Assembly: GCA_965371355.1 (NCBI GenBank)
Contig: CBDUYD010000113.1
Span: 1 to 9,379 of the forward strand
DNA from: JASJHI01 sp965371355
Lineage (GTDB): Bacteria; Actinomycetota; Acidimicrobiia; Acidimicrobiales; Ilumatobacteraceae
Reading direction: 5' to 3'
DNA: 9,379 nucleotides
How positions within the stretch are numbered: the first letter of the stretch is position 1; the number at the start of each line of letters is the position of its first letter. Below are positions 5,185-9,379 of the stretch, piece after piece. The notes beneath the pieces were generated by a model. That model ran no database searches. It was not told the origin of the DNA and saw nothing but the letters and a program-made list of their open reading frames with translations. The translations under genes and the position numbers were made by a program.

Positions 5185-6198
5185 TCACACGGGACCGAAC
5201 CGATCCGCCTCCGACCGGCTGGGCGGCGTCGTCACGGCTTCGCGGCCGGCGAGGAGTGCGTGCACGACACTCGTCACCGGTGTGTCGATGCCGTGACGGG
5301 CCCCGGCGCGCAGCACCGCGCCATGGAGGGCGTCGAACTCGGTCGTTCGGTCGGCCATGACGTCGTAGTACATCGACGTGCCGTACCGCGGCAGCACGGA
5401 GAGGTCGAACTCATCCGCCTCCGCCGGGTCGACATCCGCGCCGTCGGCCCGCGCCACCATGAGGCACTCGCGCAGCAACTCCCGCGCCACCACATCGACA
5501 GGTTTGGTGGCGAGCACATCCATCGTCCGTCGCGTGAGCGCGGTCACGCCGTTGGCCATCACGTTGACCCCGAGCTTGCGCCACGACGCGACGACGAAGT
5601 CCGCGTCCGGCCGCCAGCGAGCCGCCGACCCCTCGAAGATCGGGGCGACGCGACGCGTCACCTCGTCGTCGGGAACGATCATGATGCCGTGTTGGTCGTG
5701 GCGGATGCGCCCCGGCTCGATGAGTTGGCAGCCGCAGTACACCACGCAAGGCACGACGTGCGCCCCGTTGACGTACGGCGTCAACCGCTCGACCTCCTCC
5801 ACGCCGTTCTGCGCGGCGGCAACGATCGTGCTCGGTCCGCAGAGCGCGTCGAGCCACGGCGCGGCGCCGGCGGTCTGGAACGTCTTCACGGTCACGATCA
5901 CGAGATCGGCCGGTTGATCGAGACCCGCCCCGGGCAGCTCCGCCGGGTCGATGACACAGACCGCGGGAGCGTCGACGGGGGCCAGCTCCGACTCGACGAC
6001 ATATCGATCGAACGCCCGCCGCCCGCACGCCACCACACTCCGGCCCGCTGCGGTCAGCTGCGCCGCGAAGAACGTGCCGACGGCGCCCGGGCCGACCACC
6101 GCGATCCGAGCCGTCGCGGGATCGAGGGCAGACTGGTCGGCAGACGACAGATCGGACGCGGACACGGCCCGCACACTACGAGGCGACATTCTCGTCAT
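5185..6198 (-). CDS. Ketopantoate reductase-family protein (ApbA/PanE-like)
   Basis: The 337-residue NAD(P)H-dependent dehydrogenase resembles 2-dehydropantoate 2-reductase, which reduces ketopantoate to pantoate on the way to coenzyme A. The Rossmann motif GPGAVG is at residues 36-41. K105 (VTVKTF) and N131 (AQNGVEE) match conserved cofactor-side positions. The C-terminal domain has K208-L-x-x-N212 as expected for the catalytic Lys/Asn, and the SMYYDV...TTEFDALHG segment with E287. A non-conserved leader of about 30 residues precedes the Rossmann strand, so the true start may be a GTG at 6174 or 6165; no good ribosome binding site decides it. Paralogues with other 2-oxoacid substrates are common, so panE itself is not asserted. 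It is not in a visible operon. Confidence 0.87.
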   Translation of the reverse strand: MTRMSPRSVRAVSASDLSSADQSALDPATARIAVVGPGAVGTFFAAQLTAAGRSVVACGRRAFDRYVVESELAPVDAPAVCVIDPAELPGAGLDQPADLVIVTVKTFQTAGAAPWLDALCGPSTIVAAAQNGVEEVERLTPYVNGAHVVPCVVYCGCQLIEPGRIRHDQHGIMIVPDDEVTRRVAPIFEGSAARWRPDADFVVASWRKLGVNVMANGVTALTRRTMDVLATKPVDVVARELLRECLMVARADGADVDPAEADEFDLSVLPRYGTSMYYDVMADRTTEFDALHGAVLRAGARHGIDTPVTSVVHALLAGREAVTTPPSRSEADRFGPV

Positions 6199-6324
6199 GC
6201 GGCGGACACCCAGCGCCGGACATTCCCCGCGCCCGCCCGCTACCGGCGTTCTGGCGACGACGTGTGTCTCGCGTGCGCAAGACGTTCACGATCTCACCGA
6301 GCCGAAGGGCGGCATGCACCTCGG

Positions 6325-6717
6325 TCAGCGGCCGATCGGCCACTCCTCCACCGTCAGCTCGGGCATCGGGAAGTCCGCGACGTTGGCTGTCGCCAGTAGG
6401 GCGCCGACGCCGACCGCCGCCGCGGCGATCAAGCAGTCGGCCTGGTGCACGATCACACCGCGCAATGCGAACTCCCGGCGCCACGTGCCCGCAAGTGCGC
6501 CCTCGATCACCCCGAGCGGAGCGAGGCGCACTCCATTGAAGAAGCGGCGGACGACCGCTTCCTCGCCCGGGTGAATTCCCCGCCAGATCTCCTCGACGGA
6601 GATCACACACGCCCACGGCTCGACTCCCGACCGACGCAGGCCGGCGACCCGATCGGCTGCAGGCCGTCCGCGCAACGCGTCGATGATCACCGTCGAGTCG
6701 AGGAGGAGCCGCGCCAC
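6325..6717 (-). CDS. vapC: PIN-domain toxin (VapC-type ribonuclease)
   Basis: The 130-residue PIN-domain protein starts at GTG 6717, chosen because it places the first PIN strand (ARLLLDSTVIID) at the N-terminus and lies two bases after the antitoxin stop. Acidic residues expected for the Mg2+ site are present: D7, E42 or E43 (VISVEEIW), D94 (HQADCLIAAAA), and N112/D115 (TANVADF). VapC toxins cut RNA, often specific tRNAs or rRNA, and are held inactive by VapB. The gene is complete with no obvious inactivating change. An upstream extension in frame to 6837 would run through the antitoxin gene and is rejected. The RNA target cannot be told. Confidence 0.9.
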   Translation of the reverse strand: MARLLLDSTVIIDALRGRPAADRVAGLRRSGVEPWACVISVEEIWRGIHPGEEAVVRRFFNGVRLAPLGVIEGALAGTWRREFALRGVIVHQADCLIAAAAVGVGALLATANVADFPMPELTVEEWPIGR

Positions 6718-6719
6718 GA

Positions 6720-6959
6720 TCAGCCGGCGCGTCGCGAATCGGCTGCCCGCTGACGCCTGACCCAATCGGCCGCATCGGCGTCCCAACCGTGATCTTTGCT
6801 CGCGATCTGTCCGAGGGATGCCTCGATCTCGTCCCACCGCCGCTCGTCATCGAGCGCCCTACGGATCAACTCGGCGACGAACGCGCTCCGCTGCCTCGAA
6901 CCCGCACGCCGATCGAGTTCGGCGACGAGATCATCGTCCAACGCGATGTGCACTCGCAT
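6720..6959 (-). CDS. vapB: Ribbon-helix-helix antitoxin (VapB-type)
   Basis: The 79-residue protein has an N-terminal ribbon-helix-helix (CopG-like) domain: strand MRVHIALDDDLVAELD, then basic helices around residues 18-40 (RRAGSRQRSAFVAELIRRAL). The C-terminal half is acidic and Trp-containing (SLGQIASKDHGWDADAADW), the usual toxin-wrapping segment. It lies immediately upstream of the PIN toxin with two bases between stop and start, the standard antitoxin-first order. The ATG at 6959 has a -10 box six bases upstream and no ribosome binding site, so it is probably leaderless. Autorepression through the overlapping palindrome is expected from family behaviour. Confidence 0.9.
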   Translation of the reverse strand: MRVHIALDDDLVAELDRRAGSRQRSAFVAELIRRALDDERRWDEIEASLGQIASKDHGWDADAADWVRRQRAADSRRAG

Positions 6960-6976
6960 GTGCGTAGCTTAGCACA
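6959..6976 (-). promoter_or_regulatory. vapBC promoter with overlapping palindromic operator
   Basis: On the minus strand TAAGCT (6971-6966, TANNNT) ends six bases before the vapB ATG. It is centred in an inverted repeat TGTGC-N8-GCACA (6959-6963 and 6972-6976). A VapB dimer bound there would cover both the -10 box and the start codon. No clear -35 is seen. Confidence 0.5.
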
Positions 6977-7303
6977 CAGCTGCTCGTGAGCCCGAGGGCG
7001 ACCATCGTGAGGGAGCTCACCGATGGCACCGAGGAGAACCTTGCAGAACGAGGCGCCGGAGAGTATGTGGGCGAGCTGGGCCCGATGTTGGGCCAGCCGC
7101 GCTCGGCAACTGCCCGGGCGATCGAACCGACGATCCTCACCTCGCTCTCGCTGCAGGAGTTCAGACAGCGCAGCCGAGCCACGCCCGCTCGCTGACGCCG
7201 CCTCCGACGCCGACGACCCGAGGATCGGACGGCTGATCGACGGATAGCGGAGGCGTCCGCAGCCACCGGACAGCACGTTCGGTCGTGTGGCAGGCTCTGC
7301 GCC
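6977..7303. other. 327-base stretch without a confident gene
   Basis: Several frames stay open here, as is common at this GC content: a plus-strand frame from GTG 6986 to 7195 (69 codons), another from 7023 to 7247, and long minus-strand frames. None has a ribosome binding site, a recognised motif, or a composition that stands out. A hairpin with eight base pairs and one bulged G lies at 7075-7097 (GCTGG-G-CCC, loop GATGTT, GGGCCAGC). The stretch separates divergent vapBC and the hydrolase gene, and may hold a decayed gene or 5' regulatory sequence. Confidence 0.4.
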
Positions 7304-7333
7304 ATGAAGATCTGCGCAGAGCGTGAACGATGA
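7304..7333 (+). CDS. Possible nine-codon leader ORF overlapping the hydrolase start
   Basis: ATG at 7304 opens a nine-residue frame (MKICAERER) whose stop TGA overlaps the hydrolase start as ATGA (7330-7333). CAGGCT, one mismatch from TANNNT, lies seven bases before this ATG, so a leaderless transcript could start here and feed ribosomes to the hydrolase by reinitiation. It could equally be a chance ORF. Confidence 0.25.
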   Translation: MKICAERER

Positions 7334-9318
7334 CGGCCGGACAACGACTCGTCGAGATGACAGCGCCCTCTCTCGGGCGGGCGCTGTCGTGGTCGGTCGG
7401 TCGGATCGACCCGGTCGGCGAGGCATCGGCCGCGCTCGAGACGATCTCGTTCCTCGACTCGTTCACCCCGAGCCTGATGCCGCGCACCTCGCTGCACCAG
7501 GGCCTTGCGACCGGCCTACACGTGCTCGGCGCGCGGTTGATCGCCGGTCGGGTCAATGCCATGCAGGCACTGATACTCGGCGCAAGCGCCTCGACCCCGG
7601 TCAGTCTCGCCGGCCGGGCAGCGACGTTCGCCGCCGGTCAGGCGGCGATGTCGCTCCCCGTGCGGGAGAACGAGACGCTCTGGCGCACCGGGGTGCGTTC
7701 CGGCGGCGACATCCTCCGAGCGGCGGCGCTCAGCGGCGCGCTCTACGACATCGCGCTGGCCGGGCGCGGGCGCTGGAGCACCAGGGCCGGGCCCCTGATC
7801 TCAGCCGGCATGATGACCGGCGGCGGCCTCTACTGGGCGGGCCGGCGACTTCGACACCGCCGGGCGGTAGTACCCCGGTGGCCCGTCGAGCAGCAGGCCG
7901 ACATCCCCAGTTCGACCGCGATCGCGGTCGGCGTGTCCGTTGTCGGGAGCGGCCTCGGCAACGGGTACATGCTCACCCGGCGCGGGCTCGAGCTCTACAT
8001 CGGGGGCAGCTGGGGGCGCACGGCGATCGCCCGGGTGGCGAACGCGGCGATCTGGGCCGGCGCCGCGACCGGCGCGTACAACGCGGCGATCGCATCGATC
8101 GGCCGGGCCAACGAAAAGGTCGAACCGGCCTACTCGACGCCGCCACAATCGCCGCTCGTGTCCGGCTCGCCCGAGAGCCTCTCGCACTTCGCCGAACTCG
8201 GTCAGCAGGGGCGTCGCTACGTGACCGACGTCGTGACACCCGGGATGATCGACGACGTGATGGGCGAGCCTGCCGTCGCCCACCCGATTCGTACGTACGT
8301 CGGCTTCAACTCGATTCCGATGTACGGCACGGGCCGCGCCGAACTGGCGCTCGACGAGCTCGAGCGGACCGGTGCGTTCGACAGGTCGTATCTGTTGCTC
8401 GTCTCGCCGACCGGCACCGGCTGGGTCGACCAGACCGCCGTCGAGGCGGCCGAGTTCCTGGCGCGCGGCGACATCGCGACGTGTTCGGTGCAGTACGGCA
8501 GGTTCCCGTCGTTCCTGGCGGTCCAGAAGGTCGGACTCGGACGCGTCCAGTTCCGGCTCCTGCTATGGGGCATCCGGCAACGTCTCCGCGGACGTCCACC
8601 TGCGGACCGACCGAAGGTACTCATCTTCGGCGAGAGCCTCGGCGCCTGGACATCCAGCGATGTGGTCATGTCCCAGGGCATCACCGGCTTTGATCACTAC
8701 GGCGTCGATCGCGCGCTGTGGCTCGGGCTGCCGGCGCTCGCCAAGTGGTCCCGCAACGGGATGGCGGCGGGCTCCAACGAACTCGTACCCGAGGGGACGG
8801 TCGGCGTCTTCGACCGGCACGAGGAACTCGACGCCCTCGGCGAGGAGGGGCGCGAGCGACTCCGGGCGGTGATCCTGTCGCACGACAACGACCCGATCGC
8901 CGCGCTGCGACCCGAGGTGATGATCCGCGAGCCCGACTGGATGCGAGGCGAGCGGGGGCGCAACGTTCCCGACGACATGAGCTGGGAGCCGGTCAACACC
9001 TTCTGGCAGGTGACGGTCGACGCAGCCAACGCGATGGTGACCGTACCGGGCAACTTCGGGTCGTTCGGACACGACTACCGAGGTGACACCGCCAAGTTCG
9101 TCCGCGACGCATTCCACCTGCCGGGCACGACCGAGGAACAGATCGAACGGCTCGAGGAGGCGCTCGTCGTGCTCGATCTCGAACGGCGCGAACGGCTGAA
9201 GATGAGCTGGGACGACGACGTCGAGGCAAAGTGGTCCGGCCGGTTCCCCGAGGAGCGGTTCTCCGGCGGCGTGCCGCTCGACACCGGTCGAACACACGGT
9301 GCCCGCTGGTTCAAGTGA
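7330..9318 (+). CDS. Membrane-associated alpha/beta hydrolase (Abhydrolase_9 family)
   Basis: The 662-residue protein has two parts. Residues about 1-250 are Ala/Gly-rich and hydrophobic, with several likely membrane-spanning segments and the SFTPSLMPRTSLHQGLATGL stretch typical of the Abhydrolase_9 N-terminal domain. Residues about 310-600 form a catalytic alpha/beta hydrolase domain: AELALDELERTGAFDRSYLL, a SPTGTGWVD turn, nucleophile elbow G-E-S436-L-G, likely acid D521 in SHDNDPI, and likely base H581 in FGHDYRG. The triad is complete, so it is probably an active serine esterase or lipase-like enzyme at the membrane; the substrate is unknown. ATG 7330 has a poor ribosome binding site and overlaps a tiny upstream frame by ATGA. 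It is transcribed away from vapBC. Confidence 0.9.
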   Translation: MTAGQRLVEMTAPSLGRALSWSVGRIDPVGEASAALETISFLDSFTPSLMPRTSLHQGLATGLHVLGARLIAGRVNAMQALILGASASTPVSLAGRAATFAAGQAAMSLPVRENETLWRTGVRSGGDILRAAALSGALYDIALAGRGRWSTRAGPLISAGMMTGGGLYWAGRRLRHRRAVVPRWPVEQQADIPSSTAIAVGVSVVGSGLGNGYMLTRRGLELYIGGSWGRTAIARVANAAIWAGAATGAYNAAIASIGRANEKVEPAYSTPPQSPLVSGSPESLSHFAELGQQGRRYVTDVVTPGMIDDVMGEPAVAHPIRTYVGFNSIPMYGTGRAELALDELERTGAFDRSYLLLVSPTGTGWVDQTAVEAAEFLARGDIATCSVQYGRFPSFLAVQKVGLGRVQFRLLLWGIRQRLRGRPPADRPKVLIFGESLGAWTSSDVVMSQGITGFDHYGVDRALWLGLPALAKWSRNGMAAGSNELVPEGTVGVFDRHEELDALGEEGRERLRAVILSHDNDPIAALRPEVMIREPDWMRGERGRNVPDDMSWEPVNTFWQVTVDAANAMVTVPGNFGSFGHDYRGDTAKFVRDAFHLPGTTEEQIERLEEALVVLDLERRERLKMSWDDDVEAKWSGRFPEERFSGGVPLDTGRTHGARWFK

Positions 9319-9329
9319 GGCGGTGCCTC
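9317..9329 (+). terminator. Short hairpin at the hydrolase stop codon
   Basis: GAGGC-GGT-GCCTC forms a five-base-pair GC-rich stem that begins inside the TGA stop. A run of C, not T, follows, so it is not a classic intrinsic terminator. The remaining bases to 9379 show no gene I can support. Confidence 0.2.
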
Positions 9330-9379
9330 CCCCACCCGGATCACGACTGAACCGCGGGCAACTCGTGAGGATCTTGCGC

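Noticed and set aside
5260..6399. Long plus-strand open frame opposite the PanE-like gene
   Set aside because: It is Arg/His-rich with no domain, and lies antisense to a gene with a clear Rossmann motif and catalytic residues. High-GC genes often leave the opposite strand open.
7323..8693. 456-codon plus-strand frame inside the hydrolase gene
   Set aside because: It is out of frame with the Abhydrolase_9 protein, extremely Arg-rich and without motifs; a shadow of the real gene.

Overview
This is a high-GC window with many short intergenic gaps. It uses GTG starts and shows TANNNT boxes placed six bases before two start codons, the layout of leaderless transcripts common in Actinomycetota. 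The gene families present (membrane alpha/beta hydrolase of the Abhydrolase_9 type, DUF4262, RHH/PIN toxin-antitoxin, Fic, IS1634-like transposase) fit an actinobacterium, possibly of the Acidimicrobiia. That lineage guess is inference; no rRNA or other marker gene is present, and I saw no tRNA gene or CRISPR array.

Region 1, about 1-4150, looks accessory. It starts with the last 48 codons of an unrecognised gene, which converges on a small cysteine-rich, zinc-binding-type protein (236-658, minus). Next comes the decayed 3' end of an IS1634-type transposase (843-1097). A plus-strand run of four small genes follows (1195-2353): an excisionase-like helix-turn-helix protein, an orphan antitoxin-like protein, and two uncharacterised small proteins. 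A Fic-domain AMP transferase (2506-3795, minus) is then flanked on both sides by diverged direct repeats of about 129 bp (2370-2498 and 3903-4031), so it resembles a discrete inserted unit.

Region 2, about 4158-6198, looks like ordinary chromosome. It holds a single-domain cupin protein and a DUF4262 protein on the plus strand, the latter converging with a ketopantoate-reductase-like (ApbA/PanE) dehydrogenase on the minus strand.

Region 3, about 6325-9379, has a complete VapBC-type toxin-antitoxin pair (6325-6959, minus) with a visible -10 box and a palindromic candidate operator. About 340 bp without a confident gene follow, and then a 662-residue membrane-anchored serine hydrolase (7330-9318, plus). 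A nine-codon reading frame overlaps its start codon by ATGA.

The main functional theme is self-regulated toxin or stress modules (Fic, VapBC, an orphan antitoxin and an unassigned small-gene pair) gathered near transposon debris and repeats. I found no clear new multi-gene system. The best candidates for something undescribed are the 1733-2353 gene pair and the repeat-flanked fic unit.
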